DNA from: Clostridiales bacterium
GTDB taxonomy: Bacteria > Bacillota > Clostridia > Christensenellales > Aristaeellaceae
Assembly: GCA_012837965.1 (NCBI GenBank)
Contig: DUQF01000009.1
Location: 1-50,424, forward strand
Length of the DNA: 50,424 nucleotides
Direction of reading: 5' to 3'
Below the pieces are notes generated by a model, which searched no databases, had not been told where the DNA came from, and saw only the letters and a list, made by a program, of their open reading frames with translations. This document shows, in pieces, positions 37,627 through 46,892 of this stretch. The stretch's first letter is position 1; each line of letters starts with the position of its first letter. A program made the translations under genes and the position numbers.

Positions 37627-39012
37627 TTACGGATTGGTTCCATAGATCGCCGGATCTCCGCCATAGGCAAGCATGAGCTGACGGAATTTTTTTTCGGCTT
37701 CGTTTCTGGTGATCGTTCCTTTTTCAAGCTCGCGATCAATCAAAGCGGCTTCGTTGACGAGTGCTTCAAATTCCGGGATATCGCTGTTTGTCCAGTTGCG
37801 GCGGCCCAGCAGGGCGCTTGGATCATCCGCCTTTTCATAGGCCGGCGTTCTGTTGGCGTGCACGGTCTTTACAGCTTCCAGCGTATCTGGGTCAAGACAA
37901 ATCATATGGTGTCCCAACCGGCTGATATACGAGAGGATCCTGTTTTCAAACTCGGTTACTCTATTCTCCTCAAGCTTTTGAAACTGGATTTCGTAATTGA
38001 AGGAGAAACAATAATCCCTTGTAGCGCTTGCTATAGGCGACGGCAAAAGGATAAAGCTGAATTTCTCCATCTGTTGCTTTGTTAAACCGGATACTTTCTC
38101 CATGGCGGCAATAGCCGCTTTGACTTCCGGTGTATCCGCATACAATAGATTTTCGTCAGGTTCCGCAAACGCCAGTGTCGTTTCCAAACGGGAGAGCATT
38201 TCTTCATCGCTTTTTTGAATTTGTGAAAGATCATAGCCTGCTTCCTCAAACTGATTCATGAAATAGACCTGATCCTCAAAGGGCTGCATAAAAAACTGAA
38301 CATTCTTGGCCCTGCCAAAAACATAATCTTTTTTGCCCGCTTCCCAGGTGCGCCGGGCATAGTCAGGGAAGAAATCATCCAGATACCAGTTGCACATCAT
38401 CACTTCACCCGAGGGAGAAGCAACCGTAACCCTGTACTCGCCCGGCGGGCCATAGTCGTGGTCTTCATCGATGTTCACACCCTTTCGGGGCGTGATGTAA
38501 AATTCCCATTCGTTCACTTCATCTTCGTAAGGTGAATGGAAAAAGTTGGGATAGACGCCCATGGCATCAAGCTCCTCTTCCGGCGTCCCGAAAGCATCGA
38601 TAATGGCCTTTCGGGCGATGGCAAAAGCTTGCTCATAATCCAGGTCTTTATCCTGCGGCACGGTTGAAATGACTAAATCCTCTTTCACGCCCCCATATTC
38701 TTTTTCAAAACCTTCTTGGTCAAATTCTTCGATGATCTCAATTGCGCCTGTGGTGTTCATTTTTTGGAAGGAGTTTTGCCACACCTCCCATAACTTTTGA
38801 AAAGCGCCTGTGGCCGCCAGCGTTGTCACTGTGGCTAAAATTAATACAATTGCTGCTATCAAAGTAGTTGATATTTTCTTTTTCATAACGGTATTTTCCG
38901 TCCTTTCCTGATGCATAATCTTCTGCGCCAGCCAGGGATCCCCCTGAATCGAAGAAAGGACGGTGTCTATTGAGTGTTGTACAAAATCTTTATCTCTCTT
39001 GTCATTCATCAA
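37627..39012 (-). CDS. putative membrane-bound anti-sigma/regulatory protein
   Basis: A 461-residue protein with a short cytoplasmic N-terminus (about 1-44), one membrane segment (TLIAAIVLILATVTTLAA) and a large external domain. The external domain has no recognised fold. It overlaps the upstream sigma-factor gene by 11 bases. That arrangement and topology fit the anti-sigma partner of the ECF factor, although no zinc finger is present. AAGGAG precedes the start at suitable distance. Confidence 0.6.
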   Translation of the reverse strand: MMNDKRDKDFVQHSIDTVLSSIQGDPWLAQKIMHQERTENTVMKKKISTTLIAAIVLILATVTTLAATGAFQKLWEVWQNSFQKMNTTGAIEIIEEFDQEGFEKEYGGVKEDLVISTVPQDKDLDYEQAFAIARKAIIDAFGTPEEELDAMGVYPNFFHSPYEDEVNEWEFYITPRKGVNIDEDHDYGPPGEYRVTVASPSGEVMMCNWYLDDFFPDYARRTWEAGKKDYVFGRAKNVQFFMQPFEDQVYFMNQFEEAGYDLSQIQKSDEEMLSRLETTLAFAEPDENLLYADTPEVKAAIAAMEKVSGLTKQQMEKFSFILLPSPIASATRDYCFSFNYEIQFQKLEENRVTEFENRILSYISRLGHHMICLDPDTLEAVKTVHANRTPAYEKADDPSALLGRRNWTNSDIPEFEALVNEAALIDRELEKGTITRNEAEKKFRQLMLAYGGDPAIYGTNP

Positions 39013-39520
39013 AATACGCTCCTTTCATTGCTTGGCGCAATTTTTTCTTTGCTCGTTTGAGTCTGCCGAACACGGAAGAGACTGCGATATCAAGCGTTTT
39101 TGCGACTTCTTCCATGCTCATGTCCTGGTAGTAGTAGAGCAATACCGCTTCCCGCAGCTTGATGGGGAGCTTCGCAATTTCCATATTGATAGCGACCGTG
39201 TCTTCGGGCAAGGTGTCCGAAGCTTCCGGAAGCTGGTCAAGCGTTATGCGACGGTCAATATGCTTCAGCCATGCCCCACGCTGCATGTCTCTGCAGGTGT
39301 TGATGGCAATTCGCATAAGCCAGGTTTTCACGCTGCTTTCTCCACGAAAAGAGGGCATCGCTCTGTAGGATTTTATAAAGGTTTCCTGGACCGCATCCTC
39401 CGCAAGCCCCAAGTCCTGTAAGTTCAGGTAGCACATGCGCAACAAGGATGTTTGATAGGTATCTACAAGTTCAGTAAATTTCTGCTCCGCGGCAGGATCA
39501 GGCGCCTTGATCCCTTGCAT
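39002..39520 (-). CDS. ECF-type RNA polymerase sigma factor
   Basis: A 172-residue sigma factor with region 2 (LGLAEDAVQETFIKSYRAMP, SFRGESSVKTWLMRIA) and region 4 (LPIKLREAVLLYYYQDMSME, then VSSVFGRLKRAKKKL). I chose the ATG at 39520 because AAGGAGG is about 11 bases upstream; an in-frame GTG at 39532 overlaps that site. It is translationally coupled to the membrane regulator gene. Confidence 0.88.
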   Translation of the reverse strand: MQGIKAPDPAAEQKFTELVDTYQTSLLRMCYLNLQDLGLAEDAVQETFIKSYRAMPSFRGESSVKTWLMRIAINTCRDMQRGAWLKHIDRRITLDQLPEASDTLPEDTVAINMEIAKLPIKLREAVLLYYYQDMSMEEVAKTLDIAVSSVFGRLKRAKKKLRQAMKGAYFDE

Positions 39521-39961
39521 CCCTCTGCTCACCTCCTTCTACTTATTGGACGGATAAACCCGCGATTATTTTCGTATGCATAAAAATCTTTTTTATTTTA
39601 TGTTTTGGTTGGGATTATTTCAAGGGAACAAGCGTATTCTTTTTCTTGCGGGCGGTCTTTTATTGGAACAGAACACAGATTCATAGAATTTCAAACAGAC
39701 CCGACCATCAGAACGGGACAACATATGAGGTGTTTTAGCTCAGTCAAATGGAAATTCGTGGTTACATATTCATTGTTGTACATTGATATCAGGTTGTAGT
39801 ATACTCCGGTATGGATTCTCAAAGGAAATGCTTGAGGTATAAGCAGGCTGAACCTCTCCCCCTCTTTCATTAGTGAACTTTCCGAACTTCTTGCCGCGCT
39901 CCGCTGAATGCGGCAATGGAGCTAAGGAGATATCAAATTCAAAATCGGAGGATATTGTGTG
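39521..39961. other. spacer with a partial dispersed-repeat flank
   Basis: No gene is seen. The stretch 39645-39720 (CGGGCGGTCTTTTATTGGAA, then AATTTCAAACAG) closely matches the right flank of the tRNA-like element at 50169-50246 but without the element itself, so it looks like a truncated copy. GGAGG at about 39947 belongs to the next gene. Confidence 0.5.
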
Positions 39962-40705
39962 ATGAAAAGATTAATTTCTTTGATACTTATTGCCGTGGTT
40001 CTCTTCGTGTGTCTATGGGCGAATGCGCAGAACACAGATGTGCTGGGCAAATGGTATTGGAGCGATGGTCAGTTGGGGATGGAAATGGTTTTCGACTTCA
40101 AGGCCGATGGTACCGTTATAATAACAACGAACATAGCTATAAGAGAGGAAGTTGGTGAAGGCACTTGGGTGATGGATGGAAATCAGCTTACAGTCACGTC
40201 TTATACTGGTTCTGAAGCCTTGTTCACTTTCTCCGATGGGCAGCTTACGGGAGGGGAAATGTCGGTCGATGGGCAGCGAGTGGAAAGCTCTTCTTTGGTT
40301 TTCTCCAAAGGATTAATGGATTCGCAGGCATATGTGCCTGGTGATATTGTGACTAAACCAAGCCTGAAAGATTTTGAGGGTGAATGGACGGTATATATGC
40401 TTGATTTCGATGGCGGGCAGTTTCCCGCGGAGATGGCAATGGATCTCCTTAAGGATAGTGACATGGTGAATCTGACGATTCATGGTGGAACAGCCTTTTT
40501 CAGCGATGCGGACGGCGAAAACTCTGGCGAAATCCCCTGCGAATTGTTAGACGGAGAATTGGTCCTTAAAAAAGTTGATGGCAATGTAATTTCCATCAAA
40601 TGTTCGCTTCATTTACACGAAGATGGGGTTATTTCAAGAGTTGAAGATACCAATGGAAAGAATACTGTAATTTACTATAAAAAAGCGCAGAAAGAGTCAG
40701 AATGA
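39962..40705 (+). CDS. secreted two-domain beta-rich protein (paralogue A)
   Basis: A 247-residue protein with a signal peptide (MKRLISLILIAVVLFVCLWA, then NAQ). It has two lipocalin-like or strand-rich halves, each showing GKWYWSDGQ / GEWTVYMLDF and DGVIS / DGTVI patterns. The ATG at 39962 follows CGGAGG; a GTG three bases earlier is possible. It is very close to the protein at 49283-50026, nearly identical across the second half. No enzyme motif is recognised. Confidence 0.7.
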   Translation: MKRLISLILIAVVLFVCLWANAQNTDVLGKWYWSDGQLGMEMVFDFKADGTVIITTNIAIREEVGEGTWVMDGNQLTVTSYTGSEALFTFSDGQLTGGEMSVDGQRVESSSLVFSKGLMDSQAYVPGDIVTKPSLKDFEGEWTVYMLDFDGGQFPAEMAMDLLKDSDMVNLTIHGGTAFFSDADGENSGEIPCELLDGELVLKKVDGNVISIKCSLHLHEDGVISRVEDTNGKNTVIYYKKAQKESE

Positions 40706-40728
40706 ACGGAAGCAAGCGCGGATTAAGA

Positions 40729-40866
40729 GGCGAGGGTGGGATTCGCCCGCTATGCGGGGCCGTTCGCTACGAAACCGTCCACTGGACGCTTTCGTTACGC
40801 TCTGTTCGAATCCTTTATCATATTTCCGCCAACAAAAAACCACCCTTGCGGGTGGCCTTTCGTTGG
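40729..40866. repeat. tRNA-like hairpin dispersed repeat, copy 1
   Basis: GGCGAGGGTGGGATTCG at the left pairs with CGAATCC...CCGCC at the right, and GAAACCGTCC-ACT-GGACGCTTTC forms an inner hairpin. Both ends resemble tRNA T-arm and acceptor sequence (GTTCGAATCC, CCGCCA). A terminator-like hairpin CCACCC-TTGC-GGGTGG follows. It starts 24 bases after the paralogue A stop. Confidence 0.65.
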
Positions 40867-40987
40867 AATTGGACATAGATTAATTGAATCTCAGAACAGG
40901 GTACATCCGAAAATCAGAAAGGATACACCAACAGAAAAGGGTACATTGTTAAGAGAAGGTGTAGCTTTTTTTGTATGATTGACCGAA

Positions 40988-41098
40988 TTAACATTGTTGG
41001 TTTTTAAGTAAGAACAAGCAAAATATTACGAAAAGGAAAAGTGCGCCATTGTTATCTGTGGAGAAGTCGGAACAGTCGGCAGGATGGACACAGAGCAT
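40988..41098 (-). pseudogene. 5' fragment of a phage tail protein gene
   Basis: The minus strand has AAGGAGGTGAATGTCT, an excellent ribosome site, then an ATG at 41098 and MLCVHPADCSDFSTDNNGAL before it runs into unrelated sequence and a stop. From memory this is the conserved start of prophage minor structural/tail endopeptidase proteins. Only about 20 residues of homology remain. Confidence 0.45.
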
Positions 41099-41225
41099 AG
41101 ACATTCACCTCCTTAAGGGTATAATAATAGCGCCGCTTGTTTGATCGACGCTGAAGTTGTTATTCATCTTGGAAAACTGGAAGCTGTGAATTAGAAGAGT
41201 ATGCGACTGCTGCGGTCTGCCTTCT

Positions 41226-41375
41226 TTACTCCGCAGAATTTAATTCTGATAGAAACGCTTTTATAATGTGATGTTCGATATCCAGCGGGGGACGCTGGGG
41301 GTCTTTGGGCAGCGTTTTCGCAGCGGTAGCAATGCGCTCAAGCGAAAGCGCCTGCAGGGTAAAGCCCAGATTCAT
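41226..41375 (-). pseudogene. 3' remnant of an unidentified gene
   Basis: A minus-strand frame reads MNLGFTLQALSLERIATAAK and ends HHIIKAFLSELNSAE with a stop at 41228-41226. A stop shortly upstream closes the frame, so it looks like a C-terminal remnant. It lies just upstream of the phage-tail fragment on the same strand and may come from the same element. Confidence 0.3.
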
Positions 41376-41813
41376 GGCCTCAATGGAATTGCCCTTGGAG
41401 TTTCATCCGCACATATTTTGCAGCAAAGTAATTTCTTTGGGTGTATGCTGGTTCGGATGGCTATGTGGTTTTCTTCCTCGCAGCATTGCGTCAGTTCAAT
41501 TACGATATGTTATTGATGATAATTTCCTTAATTTGTCACTTGTTTTTTTATTTTATAGAGTTATAATGATCTTAATCAAAAATTAATTTGATGAATCCTT
41601 GACATCTTTATAGAAGAGTAAACCTAAAATCTGTTGAGAACTACGATTTATAAATCGCATGATATCTGTCGCAAATCACTTTTGACAATTCAACTATGTG
41701 TTAATTTACAAATGAACAACTCAAACTTGAAGTAGTTAATGCCAAGTGTAAATAACGACGCAGAATGTTACTGGAGCAATTCGATGATGTGCTTAAGAGA
41801 AGGAGTAAAGTTT
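41376..41813. other. AT-rich spacer before the large surface protein gene
   Basis: No gene is seen. TTGACA occurs at 41599 and 41682 without convincing -10 partners. AAGGAG just before 41814 is the ribosome site of the next gene. Confidence 0.4.
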
Positions 41814-44800
41814 ATGAAAAAGGCAAATATTCTTGTTTTAATAATGATTGTGTCGATGTCAATTGTTATTTCTTTAAATGTGGTTTCTGCAGAAGAACAA
41901 GTTGTGTTTTTGGATAATGTGTTTGAAGAAAAAGTACGAGCTTTTCTTCAGGTGCCTTCTGGCATAATAACGCCGGAACAGTGTTTGCAGGTTACATCCC
42001 TAAATCTATCCAACCTGAGCATACCGTTTGATGAATGGGAAACATATCCTGATAGCAAAAAAATACATTCTCTTGAAGATTTAAAGTATTTTCCAAACCT
42101 TGTTAGTCTAGATATCGCTCTCAATGCGGTTGAAGACCTAACTCCTCTATCAAATCTGCATGAATTGACTTATCTTGAGGCTCCTCATAATAAGATTAGT
42201 GACTTGAGCCCAATAGAAAGTCTATCAAAACTTGAACATGCTGTTTTCTGGTCGAATCAAATATCCGACTTAAACCCAGTCAAGGGTTTAACAAAGCTTA
42301 GAGTATTTTCGGTTTTTTCAAACAGAGTTAAAGATCTCAGTCCATTATCTGGATTAATCTCATTAACTACACTTGAAATACATGATAATCCAGTAAACAG
42401 CTATTCACCCATTATTCATTTATATAATAATTTGCTTGAGAAGGATTTTTCTCTTGATGACAAGATAAATATCAATCTCGACAATGCAGAGAGTTTTCCA
42501 ATTGATTATTCGATAAATGACTTTACACCCATAGGTAGTTTCGGGGGATTAACTTGTGCTGTTAGCTTTTCGGATCAATACGCTTATGTTGGAAAAGGAT
42601 CATCAGTCATAGTCCTAGACAAATCAGACGGCTCGTTAAAACAAGTAGGTAAGCAGTTGTCGCTGAATTCTTTCATATCTTCGATTGTATCAGATAATGA
42701 TATTCTTTATGTTTCGGCCGGGAACGCGGGAGTTTACATTGTTGATATTTCAAATGATCTTGAACCAGTTATATTAAGCCAATATCAAATTGACGGATTC
42801 GCAGAATCAATAACAATTAGGGAGAATATTCTATATATAGCAGCAGGCAATCAGGGATTGCTTACGCTTGACGTTACAGACCCACGCAATCCGAAATCTG
42901 AGGGTCAAGCGTTTGCTGGTAATTATGTTGTGAATGTAACCTTGTCTGATAACTATGCAGTCCTATCGGCTGCAGATGACGGTATTTTATTAGCAGATAT
43001 AAGTAATCCCGAGAGTCTCCATGAACTCTCCACATTGGATACGCCAGGTGTTGTGCGAAGTGTTCTTATAGATGGGAACAGATTATTCATTGCAGATGAT
43101 TGGAAAGGAATATGTGTAGCAGACATTAGTGACGTAACAAACCCAATCATTATTACTCAACTTGATACTGCCGGGCATGCATTTGGATTGGCCAAAGACA
43201 ACTCGATTCTCTATGTTGCAGATGCATATATGGGGCTTCGAATAATCGATATAGAAGATATTTATTCACCCAAAGATATAACCAGTTTTTCACCAGCCTC
43301 AAGTCAAATGATAAGTGTAACGCTTGATAATAGTTTATTATATTGTGTTGATCGTATAAATGGATTATTCTGTCTGAATGTTGATAATCCATTTTCCCCA
43401 AAGCTAATAAGCCTATACGCTTGCTCTATCCCACTACCTCTGAACGTTCCTTCTGAAGTTCAGGATTGGGAATATAAAGCAGATATCATGAGATTGCTTG
43501 TACTAGGTGTAATAAGGGATGAACCGTTGCGTCTCGAATCAAACATAACCCGCGCTGAGTTCGCCTCTATGCTCTATCGAGTTAAGAAACTTGATGGCTT
43601 GCAAACCAGTTCTTCAATAACGCTTATGGATGTGCCTGTCAATCACGTTGCATATAAGGCTATTCAAAATGCAGTTCAATTAGGACTTTTTATATTACCT
43701 TCTCCCGATTCATTTAATCCAGACGGGGCGATGACGTACTCTGAAATTGTCTTTTCATTGTTAAGATTAGTGAATCGAATACCTGTCGAATATTCAACTG
43801 ATTTATGTATCGAGATGGCAAAGAAATTAGGTCTTGAGTCTGTATATAGTGCAAATCAGGATCAAGAGTATGTACAACGGGCAAATGCCATGGTGATGCT
43901 ATATAAGACTATTATGGAAATTCCTGATAGTATCACAAACAAGACACTTTTCTTCGATAGCTTTGGTCTAAGGCTTGAAGCTTTTCCATATAATATATAC
44001 AATATTCAAGTGGTTGATGGCTATGCATATGTGCTTGCAGGAAGTGACGGATTTTGTGTTATTGATGTACGAGACCCATCGAATCCGCATCAGATTGCCC
44101 ACATAGACATACCAGAATCTGTTACTATTAAAGTAAAAGATGCATATGCTTATGTGTTCGGTGACGATGGTGTATATGTTATTGACATATCAGACCCTTA
44201 TCATCCATACAGGTTGTCAAGCGAATCATTTTTCGTTGGTGGTCCGATAAGAGGGGTGGTAGTTGAAGGGAATAAAGTATATGCTGCAGATGAATGGGGT
44301 TTGAAGATATTTTCTATAGAAGATCCATCAAAGTGTAAGTTAGTCAGCTTTACAGAATTATGGACTGATGAATTTGGGTTCAATAGCTGCACATCAGACA
44401 TAGCTGTACGGGATAATATTGCGTATCTGGCTTTTGAAAATCGTGGATTGGAAATGTATAATATCAATGATCCTGAGCAAATTGAATATATTGGATCATT
44501 TGGCGCATCAGAATATTCAGTTGGCAACATTCAGTTAGTTAATGATATCGCAGTTATTCACTTTGGTAATTATGTAAAATTTCTTGACATTTCAAATCCA
44601 AATGAACCAGAAGAAAGAAGTACTATTATATTGGACACGATTTCATCGCAATTCAACTATTCCATGGGAACTTTCGGTAATATTATTATTATACCTAATG
44701 ACCAGCAAGGTCTACAGCTTTATAATATCTCAGATGCTATGCACCCAATAAAGATTGGTAATATAAACACCCCGGGAATTCCTTCTCGTGTCGAGGTCTG

Positions 44801-46055
44801 TGATGGTACTGCATATATTACTGATAGCATAGGAGGCGTGTTTATGTTATCACTTCTAAATAGTGCCAGCAGTGAGTCAACAAACGAAAACGAGGCATGG
44901 GAATTTGATACTTCTTGGTATCAGAGTGCTTCAATAGAACAGTATGCGCTTTCTTCGGAAAAAGCAGTAAAGAGAATAGAATCTCTCCGTGAAAAGTCCG
45001 ACTTTGCAGAGACCTTGATAGTTAATACAATAGCGAGTACTGGTGAAGGCAGTCTTGACTGGTGTCTGGAAAATATTCATGAAGGTGGACGTATTCTTTT
45101 TGACGTATCAGTTTTTCCTCCCGAACAACCAGCGACTATATTTGCTTCAAATGGATATGAAATTTTCCGCGTAGGGAATATTACTATTGACGCAAGTAAT
45201 GCAGGTGTAATTATTGACGGGACAAATGTACCGCATGACCAAGCAGGATTACACATTATGTCTTCAGGAAATGTTGTTCGCGGCTTGCAAATACAGAACT
45301 TTCATTCGTATGCATTAATGATTCACCGGAATGGAGGCAACATCATCGGTGGGAGTAGGGAAATAGGTGCCGCGCCAATTGGAGAAGGGAATATATTCAT
45401 CTCATCTGCAGGCGTTACACTGCATGGCGAAGTAGTAACAGATAATATCTTTGTTGGAAATAATGTTGGTATGAAAGCAGATGGGGTAACACCTGCTGGG
45501 AATAAAGATGGGATATCTTTACGTAGATATACGACCAGGAATGTAATTGGTGTAGATAGACCGGAGTATCGCAATCTGATTAGTGCTAATCGTCAAAATG
45601 GCGTATCGTCAATGGAGAGTGCATATGGCAACCTAATTGAAGGCAATTTAGTAGGAACGGATATAACCGGCAATCATCCCTTTGGCAACGGTAATCACGG
45701 CATTACATTTGAATTATGCGGTTTTGGTTCGATAGTGAAAAATAACATTTCTTGTGCTAACGGTCGAGTAGGCGTATTGGTTGGCGATGCTATGAGTAAT
45801 AACAATGTAATTGTTGGAAATCGTTTAGGAATCGGAGCGGATGGTGAAACTCGGATGCAAAATCTCATGCAAGAGTTTGCGATTTACGGTGGAATGCGAG
45901 GTCCAAATTTTTATAACATATTCGGAGGTAACAGCAAAGAAATGAAGAACATTACCAGTTCAGAGTTGGAATATGAAGAATCTGTTTGGGCTGGAGTCTA
46001 TGATATCATTCTCGATGGGAGAATATGCAAATATAGATGTAATGACGAATACTGA
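41814..46055 (+). CDS. large exported surface protein: LRR, LVIVD, SLH and beta-helix domains
   Basis: A 1413-residue protein. A signal peptide (about 1-26, ending VVSAEE) is followed by internalin-like leucine-rich repeats (about 45-200: LVSLDIALNAVEDLTPLSNL and similar). LVIVD beta-propeller repeats lie at about 240-545 (GVYIVDISNDLEPVILSQY type). An SLH-like region at about 549-705 has ITRAEFASMLYRV and AYKAIQNAVQLGLF. A second LVIVD block lies at about 725-1020, and a right-handed parallel beta-helix at about 1060-1395. SLH domains anchor proteins to secondary wall polymers; their mid-protein position is unusual. It is AT-rich and probably a surface adhesin or binding protein. The start at 41814 follows AAGGAG and gives the signal peptide. 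Confidence 0.75.
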   Translation: MKKANILVLIMIVSMSIVISLNVVSAEEQVVFLDNVFEEKVRAFLQVPSGIITPEQCLQVTSLNLSNLSIPFDEWETYPDSKKIHSLEDLKYFPNLVSLDIALNAVEDLTPLSNLHELTYLEAPHNKISDLSPIESLSKLEHAVFWSNQISDLNPVKGLTKLRVFSVFSNRVKDLSPLSGLISLTTLEIHDNPVNSYSPIIHLYNNLLEKDFSLDDKININLDNAESFPIDYSINDFTPIGSFGGLTCAVSFSDQYAYVGKGSSVIVLDKSDGSLKQVGKQLSLNSFISSIVSDNDILYVSAGNAGVYIVDISNDLEPVILSQYQIDGFAESITIRENILYIAAGNQGLLTLDVTDPRNPKSEGQAFAGNYVVNVTLSDNYAVLSAADDGILLADISNPESLHELSTLDTPGVVRSVLIDGNRLFIADDWKGICVADISDVTNPIIITQLDTAGHAFGLAKDNSILYVADAYMGLRIIDIEDIYSPKDITSFSPASSQMISVTLDNSLLYCVDRINGLFCLNVDNPFSPKLISLYACSIPLPLNVPSEVQDWEYKADIMRLLVLGVIRDEPLRLESNITRAEFASMLYRVKKLDGLQTSSSITLMDVPVNHVAYKAIQNAVQLGLFILPSPDSFNPDGAMTYSEIVFSLLRLVNRIPVEYSTDLCIEMAKKLGLESVYSANQDQEYVQRANAMVMLYKTIMEIPDSITNKTLFFDSFGLRLEAFPYNIYNIQVVDGYAYVLAGSDGFCVIDVRDPSNPHQIAHIDIPESVTIKVKDAYAYVFGDDGVYVIDISDPYHPYRLSSESFFVGGPIRGVVVEGNKVYAADEWGLKIFSIEDPSKCKLVSFTELWTDEFGFNSCTSDIAVRDNIAYLAFENRGLEMYNINDPEQIEYIGSFGASEYSVGNIQLVNDIAVIHFGNYVKFLDISNPNEPEERSTIILDTISSQFNYSMGTFGNIIIIPNDQQGLQLYNISDAMHPIKIGNINTPGIPSRVEVCDGTAYITDSIGGVFMLSLLNSASSESTNENEAWEFDTSWYQSASIEQYALSSEKAVKRIESLREKSDFAETLIVNTIASTGEGSLDWCLENIHEGGRILFDVSVFPPEQPATIFASNGYEIFRVGNITIDASNAGVIIDGTNVPHDQAGLHIMSSGNVVRGLQIQNFHSYALMIHRNGGNIIGGSREIGAAPIGEGNIFISSAGVTLHGEVVTDNIFVGNNVGMKADGVTPAGNKDGISLRRYTTRNVIGVDRPEYRNLISANRQNGVSSMESAYGNLIEGNLVGTDITGNHPFGNGNHGITFELCGFGSIVKNNISCANGRVGVLVGDAMSNNNVIVGNRLGIGADGETRMQNLMQEFAIYGGMRGPNFYNIFGGNSKEMKNITSSELEYEESVWAGVYDIILDGRICKYRCNDEY

Positions 46056-46239
46056 ATTATCGGCATTAATCACCAAGATAATAGCTATGTTTCCTATGTA
46101 CACATATAATCGGTGCTAGCCTTTGACTTGTTATTATATGATGTTAAATGTTCATGATTTTTGATGGTTATCGATAAACATAATATAAACTTTTATCTAC
46201 GATGCAAATTATTTCCCTTATGCCCTGATACTGTAAACT

Positions 46240-46395
46240 TTTTAATTTCGCCGTTCGACTTTCAAACACCGAAAACATAAAAAATCCGCGCCGGAAAGTA
46301 CCCTGATGCGGATTTTTTGATTGAAACACGAGAAAGCCTTATATAGCAAGGAAAAACAAAAGACCATTATTCTATCCAATAGTAGTCCTACAGTC
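46240..46395. repeat. dispersed repeat family 2, copy 1, containing a hairpin
   Basis: CCGAAAACATAAAAAATCC, a GCGGATTTTTTGATTGAAAC segment, and AATAGTAGTCCT recur in the same order at 48645-48805. The copy includes a terminator-like stem AAAAAATCCGC/GCGGATTTTTT at 46279-46318. The remaining sequence from 46056 to 46239 holds nothing I can name. Confidence 0.55.
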
Positions 46396-46401
46396 CTTAT
46401 T

Positions 46402-46535
46402 TGGCGGAGAGGGTTGGTTTCACCCGCTTTCGCAGGTCCGTTCACAGCAAAACCGTCTACCGGACGCTTTTGCTTGGCTCTGTTTGAATCCTCTATTGTA
46501 TTTCCGCCAACAAAAAACCACCCTTGCGGACTGAG
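46402..46535. repeat. tRNA-like hairpin dispersed repeat, copy 2
   Basis: Starts TGGCGGAGAGGGTTGG, carries AAAACCGTCTACCGGACGCT, and ends GTTTGAATCC...TTTCCGCCAACA followed by AAAAAACCACCCTTGCGG. It aligns with the copies at 40729 and 50050. The left end resembles the antisense of a tRNA-Ser 3' end (CCCTCTCCGCCA). Confidence 0.65.
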
Positions 46536-46892
46536 CGCCTCCGCTTGAAGTGCGGCATAGATAGTATTTATGGTTATCGTGATTTAGCGTGTGAAAATTT
46601 TATGTTGACAATCATAAATATGGGCAAATAAATTTTTTCGCAAATGAGCAAAAATAGTGAGCTGAGTGTAAAAATTACGAAAATGAAAAAAACCTTTGTT
46701 ATAATGCCGTTGTTGGTGTTATAATCATAATAGCAAATATGTGTATTTGTTTTTATTGGTATTAAATCGTGCCAAACAAGCTTTCGGGCGGAACAAAAAC
46801 ACTTTGCTTCAGAAAATAGCGTTGAAGAAATCGGTAAACGTAACTTATTTCACACTTATGATATATAAGCGGACGGCGAGAGGAAAAACAAG
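46536..46892. other. AT-rich upstream region of the GGDEF gene
   Basis: No gene is seen. Two GTTATAAT boxes at about 46698 and 46718 are candidate -10 elements, with poor -35 partners. I looked for a cyclic-di-GMP riboswitch consensus and did not find it. Confidence 0.4.

Noticed and set aside
46536-46892. Cyclic-di-GMP riboswitch before the GGDEF gene
   Set aside because: The conserved GGGCAAACC / GACGCAAAGCC elements are absent.
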